Both the position numbers and the translations under genes were made by a program. Shown in pieces: positions 8,547 to 17,623 of a stretch of 64,000 nucleotides of DNA; position 1 is the first letter of the stretch; each line of letters opens with the position of its first letter. The notes beneath the pieces are model-generated. The model was not told the DNA's origin. It was given only the letters and a program-made list of their open reading frames with translations, and searched no databases. Source of the DNA: Bradyrhizobium sp. CB3481 (GTDB lineage: Bacteria; Pseudomonadota; Alphaproteobacteria; Rhizobiales; Xanthobacteraceae); the NCBI RefSeq assembly GCF_029714305.1, contig NZ_CP121647.1:7336501-7400500 (forward strand), given 5' to 3'.

Positions 8547-8894
8547 ATGATCGCTGATCACACCATTGTCTCCGCTCGGGCGGAGATGAGCAAACACACC
8601 GCCGCGGATCGACCCTTCAAGGGACGATTGATGGCAATTGCCATTGGCGCGGCACTGACCATGCCGGCGCTGGCGGCTTGGGGGACGGACAGTCCACATG
8701 TCCGGCAGCCTTTCAATGGCACTGCTACTCCCATCACGTTACCGCCGGTTCCCTACATTGAATCGATACCTTGGATGAAGTGGGACGCGAACACCAACGC
8801 GTTCAAGACCGACCTCCTGCTGTCCCCGACACAGCAGTGGGGTATCGGGCCAACGCGGCGGCCTCAGGGCACGCAGCAACTGTCCGCCAATTGA
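8547..8894 (+). CDS. Hypothetical exported protein, 115 aa
   Basis: A textbook AGGAGG site lies 5 nt before the ATG. A cleavable signal is likely: hydrophobic LMAIAIGAALTMPALAAWG at about residues 28-46, after a basic stretch. The mature part of about 70 residues is Pro/Thr/Trp-rich (ITLPPVPYIESIPWMKWD) without cysteines. No family recognised. It follows the 45-aa membrane protein in an apparent operon. Confidence 0.6.
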   Translation: MIADHTIVSARAEMSKHTAADRPFKGRLMAIAIGAALTMPALAAWGTDSPHVRQPFNGTATPITLPPVPYIESIPWMKWDANTNAFKTDLLLSPTQQWGIGPTRRPQGTQQLSAN

Positions 8895-8963
8895 GCCGAT
8901 CAGCCCGATGCGCTTGCGTTGATATCGCAGACCGCATCGGGCCCGCGATCCCATCATCCGACT

Positions 8964-9218
8964 ATGTCCAGCCGGTCGATCCAGACCCAGCATTCGTCCG
9001 AAGCAGCCATATTCCAGCAATTGCCCCCGAGCGTCCGAGCGTTCCTGCTCGAAAGCGAGCGCCGGGTAATCGAGCATTGTCTACGCCTGTTGCGAGCGCC
9101 AAACTTCGCTGGTGACCACCGCCAGCGCCTCTTGCGTCTGGCGAAGCGCGCGGAATCCCACCTGCAGCGGCTCGATGGAACAGCTCCCCCATCCAACCGA
9201 ATCTTAACGAATGGTTGA
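8964..9218 (+). CDS. Hypothetical helical protein, 84 aa
   Basis: From ATG 8964 (a TTG at 8919 would add 15 residues). The middle reads as a charged amphipathic helix pair: LPPSVRAFLLESERRVIEHC, then RLLRLAKRAESHLQRLDG. No strong ribosome site and no recognised domain. It may form a small group with the two preceding genes. Confidence 0.4.
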   Translation: MSSRSIQTQHSSEAAIFQQLPPSVRAFLLESERRVIEHCLRLLRAPNFAGDHRQRLLRLAKRAESHLQRLDGTAPPSNRILTNG

Positions 9219-9269
9219 TACATCCGGCCATCGCCGCCGCCTCGCGGCGCGTTTCGGGGATGCATCCTT

Positions 9270-10652
9270 GTGGCTGTGATCGAGACACAATCCGCAACCG
9301 CCTCGCCTTCCGGCGTGGTCGGACGCCTACGTGCCCTGCTCGGCGGCTCCCATGAGGCCTCGGTCACGCGGCGCCTGGCCGGCACAATCTTCGTCATTCG
9401 CGTCTTCAGCGCCGCGCTCGCCTATGTCTCGCAGATCCTGCTGGCGCGCTGGATGGGCGGCTCGGATTACGGCGTCTATGTCTATGTCTGGACCTGGGTG
9501 CTGCTGCTCGGCAGCATGATGGATTTCGGCATCTCGGCATCCGCGCAGAAGATCATTCCGGAGTACCGGACCCGCGGCGAACATGCGCTACTGCGCGGCT
9601 TCCTCTCCGGCAGCCGCTGGATCACCTTCGCGGTCTCCTCCATCGTCTCGCTGCTGCTGGCCGGCGCGGTGAAGGGATTGTCGCCGTGGATCGACGGTAA
9701 CGCGATCGTTCCGCTCTATATCGGCTGCCTGACATTGCCGGCCTTTGTCGTCGCCAATACCCAGGACGGCATCGCCCGCTCGCATGACTGGATGCAGCTC
9801 GGCCTGATGCCGCAATTCGTCGTGCGGCAGGCGCTGATCGTCGGCTTTACCGCGGGCGCCTTCGTGCTCGGCTTCAATCTTGGCGCCACCGCCGCGATGC
9901 TGGCGAGCGCCGCGGCGGTGTGGATCGCGATGATCGGCCAGATGGTCGTGCTCAACCGCAGGCTAGGCGGTCATGTCGAGCCCGGCCCCAAGGCCTATGA
10001 CTTCCGCGGCTGGCTCGCCGTCTCGCTGCCGATCCTGATGGTGGAAGGATTCTATTTGCTGCTGTCCTATACCGACGTACTGATGCTGCAGCAATTTCGC
10101 TCGTCAGAAGAAGTCGGCGTCTATTTCGCCGTAGTGAAGACGCTGGCGCTGGTCTCCTTCATTCACTACGCGATGGCGGCGACGACGGCGCACCGCTTTG
10201 CCGAGTACCATGCGCAAGGTGACAAGCCGCGGCTGTCGGCCTACGTGGCGCATGCGATTCAGTGGACGTTCTGGCCGTCGCTGGCTGCCACTATCCTGCT
10301 GCTGGCGCTGGGCAAGCCGCTGTTGTGGCTGTTCGGGCCGCAATTCGTGGTCGGCTACGACATCATGTTCATTGCCGCCGTTGGCCTTTTGGTGCGCGCG
10401 GCGATCGGCCCGGTCGAGCGGCTCCTCAACATGCTCGGCCACCAGCACATCTGCGCGCTGGCCTATGCGCTCGCCTTCGTCATGAACGTCGTGCTCTGCG
10501 TCATTCTGGTACCGCGCTTCGGCGGCCATGGTGCGGCGGCCGCAACCTCGATCTCGCTGGCGTTCGAGACCGTGTTGCTGTTCGGGATCGTGCGCCGGCG
10601 GCTCGGGCTCCACGTGCTGGCGTTCGGCAAGCGCGCACCGAACGAGCAATAG
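9270..10652 (+). CDS. Wzx/MOP-superfamily polysaccharide flippase (oligosaccharide flippase family)
   Basis: 460 aa from GTG 9270. A run of about 12-14 hydrophobic helices fills the protein after residue 35, for example FVIRVFSAALAYVSQILLAR and ATAAMLASAAAVWIAMIG. Size and pattern are those of flippases that move lipid-linked sugar units across the inner membrane for O-antigen or exopolysaccharide. No sugar-transferase or polymerase genes are nearby, so the glycan is unknown. It is an isolated single gene. Confidence 0.8.
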   Translation: MAVIETQSATASPSGVVGRLRALLGGSHEASVTRRLAGTIFVIRVFSAALAYVSQILLARWMGGSDYGVYVYVWTWVLLLGSMMDFGISASAQKIIPEYRTRGEHALLRGFLSGSRWITFAVSSIVSLLLAGAVKGLSPWIDGNAIVPLYIGCLTLPAFVVANTQDGIARSHDWMQLGLMPQFVVRQALIVGFTAGAFVLGFNLGATAAMLASAAAVWIAMIGQMVVLNRRLGGHVEPGPKAYDFRGWLAVSLPILMVEGFYLLLSYTDVLMLQQFRSSEEVGVYFAVVKTLALVSFIHYAMAATTAHRFAEYHAQGDKPRLSAYVAHAIQWTFWPSLAATILLLALGKPLLWLFGPQFVVGYDIMFIAAVGLLVRAAIGPVERLLNMLGHQHICALAYALAFVMNVVLCVILVPRFGGHGAAAATSISLAFETVLLFGIVRRRLGLHVLAFGKRAPNEQ

Positions 10653-10908
10653 GACAGCAATCGCGTCACATTTCGACCGCCTCTTTTAGGAGGGGAACAG
10701 ATGGTCGCCGGCGCGTTCCGCCAGCGCTCGCGATGCCTTGGGAGCGCCACATTTGAGGCCGCAGGACGTTGCCATCGCCGGAGCGGCCCAATGGAGAAAA
10801 TATCGACGCACTCTGGCACCAGCATAAAACATTGTTATCCGGGCCAATCGGGACGCCCACGCCAGCGTTGCTATATACTCCATGGAATCAACGATCTGAC
10901 ATTTGGAA

Positions 10909-11739
10909 ATGATTGATCCTCTCTACGTTGCATCGGGATTCGGCGTCGGCCTTCTGGTCGGGATGACCGGCGTCGGCGGCGGTTCGCTGATGACGCCGTT
11001 GCTGATCCTGTTGTTCGGCATTCACCCGTCGACCGCTGTTGGCACCGACCTGCTTTACGCCGCGGCGACCAAGACCGGCGGCAGCCTGGTGCATGGCCTG
11101 GCGCGGAGCATTCACTGGCCGGCGGTGATCCGCCTTGCCAGCGGCAGCATCCCGGCAAGCATCGTCACTTTGCTGATGCTGTGGCAGCTCGAACTCGACA
11201 GCGAGACCGCGCGCAGCCTGGTCAATCTGGTGCTGTGCTTTGCACTGATCCTGACCGCGACCTCTTTGATCTTCCGCAAAGCCATCATGGAGCGCTACCG
11301 CCGGCGGATGGAACAGCTCGGCGCGTCGACGACCGGCCGCGCGACTATCGCGGTCGGCGTGGCGCTCGGCGTCCTGGTTTCGATTTCATCGGTCGGCGCC
11401 GGCGCCGTCGGCGTGACCGCGCTTCTGCTGCTCTACCCGCGCCTGCCGATGGCGCGCATCGTCGGCTCCGACATCGCGCACGCCGTGCCGCTGACGCTGG
11501 TCGCCGGCGCCGGTCACTGGGCGCTGGGTTCGGTCGACTGGGCGCTGATGGGCGTGCTGCTGATCGGCTCGCTGCCGGGCATCATCATCGGCAGCTACTG
11601 CGCGGTTCGCGTACCGGAGGCCGTACTACGCCTGCTGCTGGCCACCGTGCTGATCCTGGTCGCCAGCAAGCTTGCCTTCAGCGAGCTGCAGATTTCGACG
11701 GAGAGTGTCGCAGCCGCCGCCCGGAGCTTCACGCACTAA
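10909..11739 (+). CDS. TauE/SafE family sulfite/sulfonate exporter-like permease
   Basis: 276 aa from ATG 10909; a TTG two codons earlier is also possible. The N-terminal GFGVGLLVGMTGVGGGSLMT is the typical TauE/SafE opening (formerly DUF81), with the second half carrying the matching VSISSVGAGAVGVTALLLL repeat. About eight membrane helices. Known members export sulfite, sulfoacetate or other small organic anions. The sulfate assimilation cluster is only 3 kb downstream, but no direct linkage is visible. Confidence 0.85.
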   Translation: MIDPLYVASGFGVGLLVGMTGVGGGSLMTPLLILLFGIHPSTAVGTDLLYAAATKTGGSLVHGLARSIHWPAVIRLASGSIPASIVTLLMLWQLELDSETARSLVNLVLCFALILTATSLIFRKAIMERYRRRMEQLGASTTGRATIAVGVALGVLVSISSVGAGAVGVTALLLLYPRLPMARIVGSDIAHAVPLTLVAGAGHWALGSVDWALMGVLLIGSLPGIIIGSYCAVRVPEAVLRLLLATVLILVASKLAFSELQISTESVAAAARSFTH

Positions 11740-11782
11740 AAACAGGGCGGGCTTCCCAAGCGGCAGACGCCCTGATGACGAA

Positions 11783-11886
11783 CCCTCATCCTGAGGAGCG
11801 GCGTCTTCGCCGCGTCTCGAAGGATGCGGGCCCGACTTGGCCTCATGGTTCGAGACGGCGCAAGAGCGCCTCCTCACCATGAGGGG
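11783..11886. repeat. Dispersed palindromic repeat, CCCTCATCCTGAGGAG family (copy 1)
   Basis: Paired inverted units: CCCTCATCCTGAGGAGC with GCGTCTCGAAGGATG, then CTCATGGTTCGAGACGGC with GCCTCCTCACCATGAGGG. It lies between two convergent genes. Related copies are at 50200-50347 and 51720-51816. Confidence 0.85.
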
Positions 11887-11906
11887 CAACGGCGTTTGCG
11901 AATTCG

Positions 11907-12695
11907 CTACGCGGCGGTCCAGCCGCCGTCGATCGACAAATTGGCGCCGGTGATCTGCGCGGCGTCATCGCTGCACAGGAACAGCGCCAGTGCCGCGACC
12001 TGTTCCGAGGTCACGAACTCCTTGGTCGGCTGCGCCTCGAGCAGCACGTCGTTGATGACCTGCTCCTTGGTCAGGTTGCGCGCCTTCATCGTATCGGGAA
12101 TCTGCTTCTCGACCAGCGGCGTCCAGACGTAACCGGGACTGATGCAGTTGCAGGTGATCTTGAAGGTCGCAAGCTCCAGCGCCACCGTCTTGGTGAGGCC
12201 GGCGATGCCGTGCTTGGCCGAGACATAGGCCGCCTTGAACGGCGAGGCGACCAGCGAATGGGCGGAGGCCGTATTGATGATGCGGCCCCAGCCGCGCTTC
12301 TTCATGCCGGGCACCGCGGCGCGGATGCCGTAGAACGCCGACGACAGGTTGATGGCGATGATGGCTTCCCATTTCTCCGGCGGAAACTCCTCGATCGGCG
12401 ACACGAACTGGATGCCGGCGTTGTTGACGAGGATGTCGACCGAACCGAAGGTCTTTTCGCCGAGCGCGATCATTTCGGCGATCTCGGCCGGCTTGGTCAT
12501 GTCGGCGGGCGAATGCACGGCACGCACCTTGAAATCGGTCTCGATACCCGAGCGCTCGCGCTCGATATCGGCAGGCACGCCCATGCCGTTGAGCACGATA
12601 TTGGCGCCGGCGGCCGCGAAAGCGCGCGCATAGGCCAATCCGATGCCACTGGTCGAGCCGGTCACGACGGCGGTTTTGCCTTTTAACGTTGTCAT
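11907..12695 (-). CDS. D-3-hydroxybutyrate dehydrogenase (SDR family)
   Basis: 262 aa, the standard length. It has TGSTSGIG at the N-terminus, NNAGIQFVSPIEEFP, catalytic YVSAKHG and a C-terminal ITGANLSIDGGWTA. The central text (GVPADIERERSGIETDF, ALELATFKITCNCISPGYVWTPLV) is characteristic of NAD-dependent 3-hydroxybutyrate dehydrogenase, which oxidises D-3-hydroxybutyrate to acetoacetate in PHB and ketone-body use. ATG 12695 has AGGAG 8 nt upstream, made from the last codons of the patatin gene; the longer frame to 12953 is patatin overlap. Confidence 0.88.
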   Translation of the reverse strand: MTTLKGKTAVVTGSTSGIGLAYARAFAAAGANIVLNGMGVPADIERERSGIETDFKVRAVHSPADMTKPAEIAEMIALGEKTFGSVDILVNNAGIQFVSPIEEFPPEKWEAIIAINLSSAFYGIRAAVPGMKKRGWGRIINTASAHSLVASPFKAAYVSAKHGIAGLTKTVALELATFKITCNCISPGYVWTPLVEKQIPDTMKARNLTKEQVINDVLLEAQPTKEFVTSEQVAALALFLCSDDAAQITGANLSIDGGWTAA

Positions 12696-12700
12696 TGCAT

Positions 12701-13900
12701 TCACTCCTGCTTGGCGCCAGGGGTTTTGGGAGTATCCCCCGACATGTCGTAAGCCATCATTGTCTCGCCGGATTGCGGGCGCTCCAGCACGTCCTTGTGA
12801 CGCATCGACTGATGAACGTCGCGGACGCCCGCGTTCCAGTGCTCGACCATGGCGACGTGTGAAAAGTCGTAGTCCTTGGACGAGGTTTCGTAATTCTTGC
12901 TCTTGTAGATCAGGTGCACGACGGTGACCGTGTTTTCCTTGGCGGCGTTGCACAGCACTTCCACCGACGGATCGTTCTTCAGCTCATCGGGCAACTTGCC
13001 GAGCAGTTCACGCAGCGCCTTGCGCGCGTTGTGCAGTTGCTTGTTCTTGTCGGTCGCCATCCGGGTGCGGCTGGAATAGCGGATGTCCTTTTCGCGTTCG
13101 GCGGCTTCCAGCAGCGATGTCGGCAAGTCGCCGGTCGCGCTGAACAGGTCGACCTGGAAGATCAGGAGATCACGGTTAGTTTCCTCACCCAACACGAAAT
13201 CCAGCGGCGTGTTGGAGGCGATGCCGCCGTCCCAATAATGCTCGCCCTCGATTTCGATGGAGGGAAAGCCCGGCGGTAGCGCGCCCGAGGCCATGATGTG
13301 CTCCGGCCCGATCTTCTTGCCGAGCTTCCTGAATTCGAAATTGTCGAAATATTTCAGATTGCCTGAAGCCACGCCGACGGCACCGACGCTGAGCCGCGTC
13401 TTCAGATCGTTGATACGATCGAAGTCAACCAGCCGCTCCAACGTCTTCTTTAAGGGCGCGGTGTCATAATAGCTCTGCGACTGCCGGCTGCCCGGCGGCC
13501 ATAGCGGCGCCGGCGGAACACGCGGCGTGAAGAAGCCGGGGACGCCAAAGGTCGCGATCAGCGCCGCACTGGTTTCGTTGAACAAAGAGCGGGCGCGATC
13601 GCCCGGCGTCACCGGGCTCCACGACACCGGCGACGATACCATCTCCCAGAATTCCTTGAGCCGATCGACGCGCGTTGAGTTGTCGTTGCCGGCAATGATC
13701 GCTGCATTGATGGCGCCGATCGAAATGCCGGCAATCCATTCCGGCTCGAATCCAGAACGACACAGCGCCTGAAAGGCGCCCGCCTGGTAGGAGCCGAGCG
13801 CGCCGCCGCCTTGCAGCACCAGCACACGCTGCGCCATGGCCGGCGTGGTGGCCGGTGCCGCGTCGGAAGAATGCATGGTGACCGTATGGAGAGAATCCAT
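12701..13900 (-). CDS. Patatin-like phospholipase family protein (DUF3734 C-terminus)
   Basis: 399 aa. The patatin core shows the oxyanion motif QGGGALGSYQAG (about residue 30), the nucleophile elbow GISIG (about 60) and the catalytic Asp motif WDGGIASN (about 210), so the Ser-Asp dyad is complete. The C-terminal half, with SSRTRMATDKNKQLHNARKAL, resembles DUF3734. It is directly upstream of the 3-hydroxybutyrate dehydrogenase gene (5-nt gap), which suggests lipid or PHB-granule turnover feeding 3-hydroxybutyrate; that link is inference from context. Confidence 0.88.
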   Translation of the reverse strand: MDSLHTVTMHSSDAAPATTPAMAQRVLVLQGGGALGSYQAGAFQALCRSGFEPEWIAGISIGAINAAIIAGNDNSTRVDRLKEFWEMVSSPVSWSPVTPGDRARSLFNETSAALIATFGVPGFFTPRVPPAPLWPPGSRQSQSYYDTAPLKKTLERLVDFDRINDLKTRLSVGAVGVASGNLKYFDNFEFRKLGKKIGPEHIMASGALPPGFPSIEIEGEHYWDGGIASNTPLDFVLGEETNRDLLIFQVDLFSATGDLPTSLLEAAEREKDIRYSSRTRMATDKNKQLHNARKALRELLGKLPDELKNDPSVEVLCNAAKENTVTVVHLIYKSKNYETSSKDYDFSHVAMVEHWNAGVRDVHQSMRHKDVLERPQSGETMMAYDMSGDTPKTPGAKQE

Positions 13901-14036
13901 CGTGACCGCCGGCTAGTGGACAATGACCGCGGCACCGTGGCGGCAGTTCGCGGCCGCGTCAATCAGCGAGATCGAAGCAAGGATCACGCCGAGTTTATCG
14001 CCTTGTGAGGGGCCGACGACCTCGCGGGCCCTGCCT

Positions 14037-14534
14037 TCAGGTCGATGCAAGGATGAGCGTCCAGAACACCTTGTATTTGGTGTTTGGCGCATAGGCCGCC
14101 GCGATGCCCAATTTTGTGACACCGTTCTTGAGCATATTGGCCTTATGCGGCGGCGAGTCGCGCCAGCCGGAGAAGGCCTCCGCCAGCGTGTGGTATCCGG
14201 CCGAGACGTTTTCGACCGCGAGCGTCGCCGGGTAGCCGGAGGATTTCAGCCGCTTGTCCAGCGGCCCCTTCACGTCGTGGTCCATCTTGTTGCGGGCGGC
14301 CATCGCCTGCGACTGCTGCTCGGCGAGCCGGGTCAGTTCCGGATCGACCACCACGGTGCCGAGGCCGTTGTTCTGACGGTATTGCGAGATCATGATCGCG
14401 GCGGCGGCCGTATCGAGGGTGGCGCCGGGCTTGGACATGTCGATATACATCGACGGCTGCTCCGGCAGCTTGACGTCGCCCGCGCAGCCGGCAAGCAGCA
14501 AGAGCCCGATAATGGCGGTTGTGGCCCGTTTCAC
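14037..14534 (-). CDS. CAP (SCP/PR1) domain lipoprotein
   Basis: 165 aa from GTG 14534, preceded by GGGGGA at 7 nt; the frame is open to 14585 but that part is not protein-like. The N-terminus KRATTAIIGLLLLAGCAG is a lipoprotein signal with lipobox LAGC, so it should be membrane-anchored. The CAP domain shows LAEQQSQAMAARNKMDHD, the conserved ENVSAGYHTLAEAFSGWRDS, and PPHKANML. CAP proteins in bacteria are envelope proteins of poorly defined role. Confidence 0.85.
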   Translation of the reverse strand: MKRATTAIIGLLLLAGCAGDVKLPEQPSMYIDMSKPGATLDTAAAAIMISQYRQNNGLGTVVVDPELTRLAEQQSQAMAARNKMDHDVKGPLDKRLKSSGYPATLAVENVSAGYHTLAEAFSGWRDSPPHKANMLKNGVTKLGIAAAYAPNTKYKVFWTLILAST

Positions 14535-14617
14535 CGAAAAATCCCCCGAATCCCCTAAGGCTGGATGGCCGTTGTTGCATACCAACCGTGGCTGAATGGT
14601 GAACGGGGAATTATTTG

Positions 14618-14719
14618 GCCGTCATTCCGGGGCGATGCGCAGCATCGAGCTACGGGGCGCCCTTGCGCCCCTGAGAATCTCGAGATTCCGGGTTCGCTTC
14701 GCGCCCCGGAATGACGGCC
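14618..14719. repeat. Dispersed palindromic repeat, GCCGTCATTCCGGGGCG family
   Basis: Inverted ends GGCCGTCATTCCGGGGCG and CGCCCCGGAATGACGGCC enclose smaller stems (GATGCGCAGCATC, GGGGCGCCCTTGCGCCCC). It ends 3 nt before the cysA stop, so it would fold in the 3' untranslated part of the sulfate transporter mRNA and may serve as its terminator. Confidence 0.85.
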
Positions 14720-14722
14720 TCA

Positions 14723-15772
14723 CTATTCCTGGGCTGCGAAAATCCGGTAGCGGCGGGGCTGCAGGCCGATGATCTCGCCGGCCTGCAGTTCCCGGTCCCG
14801 CGGGGCATCGATCTCGATCACGGTCTTGCCGTCGCCATCCGTCAGGGCGACCTCTGCACGCTGAATCGGGCCGAAGGAGCGGACATGGCGCACCGCGCCC
14901 TCCAGCGAGCCGGTTCCGGCGGGGCCGATCTGCATGTCGTGGCGGCGGACGAACAGTTTTGACGCACCAGCTGCGACGCCCGCGGCGGCGATGTTGAGCG
15001 GCCGGCCGCCGAGATGCACGGAGCCGCCGGCGACCTCCACCGGCAGCACGATGGACTCGCCGATGAAGCCGTGGACGAACGCGGTCGCCGGATTGTCATA
15101 GACATCGCCGGGTGTGCCGATCTGCTCGATACGGCCCTTGTCCATCACCACCACGCGGTTGGCGACCTCGAGCGCCTCTTCCTGATCGTGGGTGACGAAG
15201 ATCGAGGTGACGTGGATTTCCGAATGCAGCGAGCGCAGCCATTGCCGCAGCTCTTTCCGCACCTTGGCGTCGAGCGCGCCAAAGGGCTCGTCGAGCAAGA
15301 GGATGCGCGGCTCGATCGCAAGCGCACGCGCCAGCGCAATGCGCTGCCGCTGGCCGCCGGAGAGCTGGCTCGGATAGCGGCTCGCCAGCCAGTCGAGTTG
15401 CACCAGGTCGAGCAGTTCCTTGACTCGGGCGCGGATCGTCGCTTCGTCCTTGCGCACGGCGCGCGGCTGCACGCGCAGACCGAAAGCAACGTTCTCGAAC
15501 ACCGTCATGTGGCGGAACAGCGCGTAGTGCTGAAACACGAAACCGACATGGCGCTCGCTGGCGCCGTGGCCGAGCGCGTCCTCGCCGTCGATCGTCACCT
15601 CGCCCGCATCCGGCCAGTCGAGGCCGGCGATGATACGCAGCAACGTCGTTTTGCCCGAGCCGGATGGACCGAGCAGCGCCAGCAATTCGCCCTTGCCGAC
15701 CTTCAGATCGACATTGTCGAGCGCGGCAAACGAGCCGAATTTCTTGACGATGTTCTTGACTTCGATGGTCAC
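14723..15772 (-). CDS. cysA: Sulfate/thiosulfate ABC transporter ATP-binding protein
   Basis: 349 aa. Walker [10 protein letters not shown] (about residue 37), ABC signature [15 protein letters not shown], Walker [14 protein letters not shown] and the His-switch FVTHDQEEA are all intact. A C-terminal TOBE-like domain follows, as in CysA/MalK proteins. It energises sulfate import through CysT and CysW. Its ATG overlaps the cysW stop by 4 nt, and it is the last gene of the sbp-cysTWA operon. Confidence 0.95.
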   Translation of the reverse strand: MTIEVKNIVKKFGSFAALDNVDLKVGKGELLALLGPSGSGKTTLLRIIAGLDWPDAGEVTIDGEDALGHGASERHVGFVFQHYALFRHMTVFENVAFGLRVQPRAVRKDEATIRARVKELLDLVQLDWLASRYPSQLSGGQRQRIALARALAIEPRILLLDEPFGALDAKVRKELRQWLRSLHSEIHVTSIFVTHDQEEALEVANRVVVMDKGRIEQIGTPGDVYDNPATAFVHGFIGESIVLPVEVAGGSVHLGGRPLNIAAAGVAAGASKLFVRRHDMQIGPAGTGSLEGAVRHVRSFGPIQRAEVALTDGDGKTVIEIDAPRDRELQAGEIIGLQPRRYRIFAAQE

Positions 15773-16737
15773 TTTAAATCGTCCTTTGGGGTTTGCCCCT
15801 CGTCCAGGCGCTGCTCGAGAACGGTCTTCACCACCAGCGTGATCAGGGCGAGCATCGCCAGCAACGAGGCAATCGCGAATGAGGCCACAAACTGATACTC
15901 ATTGTAGAGGATCTCGACCAGTAGCGGCATGGTATTGGTCTCGCCGCGAATGTGGCCCGAGACCACCGACACCGCGCCGAACTCGCCCATGGCGCGCGCA
16001 TTGCACAGCAGGACGCCGTACAGCAGGCCCCATTTGATGTTGGGCAGGGTGACGCGGAAGAAGGTCTGCAGGCCGGATGCGCCGAGCGAGACCGCCGCCT
16101 CTTCCTCCTGCGTGCCCTGCTCCTGCATCAAGGGAATCAGCGACCGGGCGACGAACGGAAAGGTGACGAAGATCGTCGCCAACGCGATGCCCGGCACCGC
16201 GAACAGAATGTGGATGTTGTGCGCCTGCAGCCAGGTGCCCCAATAGCCCTGCGCGCCGAACAGCAGCACGAAGACGAGGCCCGAGATCACCGGGCTGACC
16301 GAGAAGGGCAGATCGATCAGCGTGATCAGGAAGGTCTTGCCGGGAAAATCGAACTTTGCGATCGCCCAGGCGGCAATCACCCCGAACACCAGATTTAGGC
16401 TGACCGAGATCGCCGCCACCAGCAGCGTGAGCTTGATCGCGGACAGCGCCTCCGGCTCGGCAAGTGCGGCAAGATAGGCGCTGATGCCCTTGGAAAAGGC
16501 CGAAGCGAACACGACCACCAGCGGCAGCACGACGAAGATCGTGAGAAAGGAAAGGGCGAGCGCAATGATGATGAACCGGATCGGCCCGGGCTCGCTTCGC
16601 AGATCCTTGGAGGCGGCCGCGTGGCGCGCACGGTCGCTTGCCGCGCGCGGGGCCGGCGGAGAAATCGCAAGGTCTGCCGTGGAGGCATAGGCCCGCAGCG
16701 AGGTCGCCGGAGTCACGAAGCTTGTTTGCGTCGACAT
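15769..16737 (-). CDS. cysW: Sulfate ABC transporter permease CysW
   Basis: 322 aa with about six membrane helices. The inner-membrane coupling loop ([20 protein letters not shown]) is of the EAA type, and [20 protein letters not shown] text near the C-terminus is typical of CysW. The N-terminal 45 residues before the first helix are longer than usual and low-complexity. Located between cysT and cysA in the usual order. Confidence 0.93.
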   Translation of the reverse strand: MSTQTSFVTPATSLRAYASTADLAISPPAPRAASDRARHAAASKDLRSEPGPIRFIIIALALSFLTIFVVLPLVVVFASAFSKGISAYLAALAEPEALSAIKLTLLVAAISVSLNLVFGVIAAWAIAKFDFPGKTFLITLIDLPFSVSPVISGLVFVLLFGAQGYWGTWLQAHNIHILFAVPGIALATIFVTFPFVARSLIPLMQEQGTQEEEAAVSLGASGLQTFFRVTLPNIKWGLLYGVLLCNARAMGEFGAVSVVSGHIRGETNTMPLLVEILYNEYQFVASFAIASLLAMLALITLVVKTVLEQRLDEGQTPKDDLK

Positions 16738-16747
16738 CGACCGGCCC

Positions 16748-17584
16748 TCAATGCGCGGGAATGCGGGTTTGCGCCCAGCGTTGCAGGCGATTGACGGCGA
16801 AGATGATCACGAACGAGGCCAGCAGCATGACGACGGCGATTGCCGTCGCATCGGCATAGCGGAATTCCGACAGGCGGATCACGATCAGGAGCGGCGCGAT
16901 CTCGGAAACGTTCGGCAAATTGCCGGCGATGAAGATCACCGAACCGTATTCGCCGACCGCGCGCGCAAACGCCAGCGCGAAGCCGGTCAATAGCGCCGGA
17001 ATCAGGCTCGGCATGATCACCCGGAACACAGTATGCCAACGGTTAGCCCCGAGGCTTGCCGCCGCTTCCTCGATCTCGGGATCGAGATCGATCAGCACGG
17101 GTTGCACCGTGCGCACCACGAAGGGAATACCGATAAAGACCATCGCGATGAAAATACCGATCGGCGTGAACGCCACCTTGATGCCGAGCTCGGCCAGCGG
17201 CGCGCCGAGCCAGCCCTTCTGCGCAAACAATTGCGTCAGCGCAACGCCGGCTACCGCGGTCGGCAAGGCGAATGGAATGTCGACGATGGCGTCGAACAGC
17301 CGCCGCCCGGGAAAGCGGTAACGCACCAGCGCCCAAACGATGATCGTGCCCATCACCAGATTGACGCAGGCCGCGGCAAAGGAAAGGCCGAACGAAATCC
17401 TTAGCGCATTCAGAGTGCGGCGGCTGGTGAGGATTTCCCAGAACTGAACGAGCGAGAGGTCGAACGTCCTTAGAAACAGGCCGGCGAGCGGAATGAGAAT
17501 GATGACGGAAAGCCAGGTCAGGGTCAGTCCCATGGTGAGACCAAACCCGGGCAGGCTGCTTCGCCGTGCGACCGCTGTGCTCAC
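16748..17584 (-). CDS. cysT: Sulfate ABC transporter permease CysT (CysU)
   Basis: 278 aa with about six membrane helices and the EAA loop EEAAASLGANRWHTVFRVIM. The N-terminal LPGFGLTMGLTLTWLSVIILIPLAG is characteristic of CysT. It forms the translocation pore with CysW. It lies 39 nt downstream of the binding-protein gene and 10 nt upstream of cysW. Confidence 0.93.
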   Translation of the reverse strand: MSTAVARRSSLPGFGLTMGLTLTWLSVIILIPLAGLFLRTFDLSLVQFWEILTSRRTLNALRISFGLSFAAACVNLVMGTIIVWALVRYRFPGRRLFDAIVDIPFALPTAVAGVALTQLFAQKGWLGAPLAELGIKVAFTPIGIFIAMVFIGIPFVVRTVQPVLIDLDPEIEEAAASLGANRWHTVFRVIMPSLIPALLTGFALAFARAVGEYGSVIFIAGNLPNVSEIAPLLIVIRLSEFRYADATAIAVVMLLASFVIIFAVNRLQRWAQTRIPAH

Positions 17585-17623
17585 AAATCCCCCTGCTTTC
17601 GCTCCGGCCGCCCGTTCGCCAGA

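Noticed and set aside
10684..10710. GGAAC and CGTT near 10690 as a further EcfG promoter
   Set aside because: Spacing is 15 nt, not 16 or 17, and the TauE/SafE start is over 190 nt away.
12696..12953. N-terminal extension of the 3-hydroxybutyrate dehydrogenase
   Set aside because: Overlaps the patatin C-terminus in another frame; the SDR family start and AGGAG site define ATG 12695.
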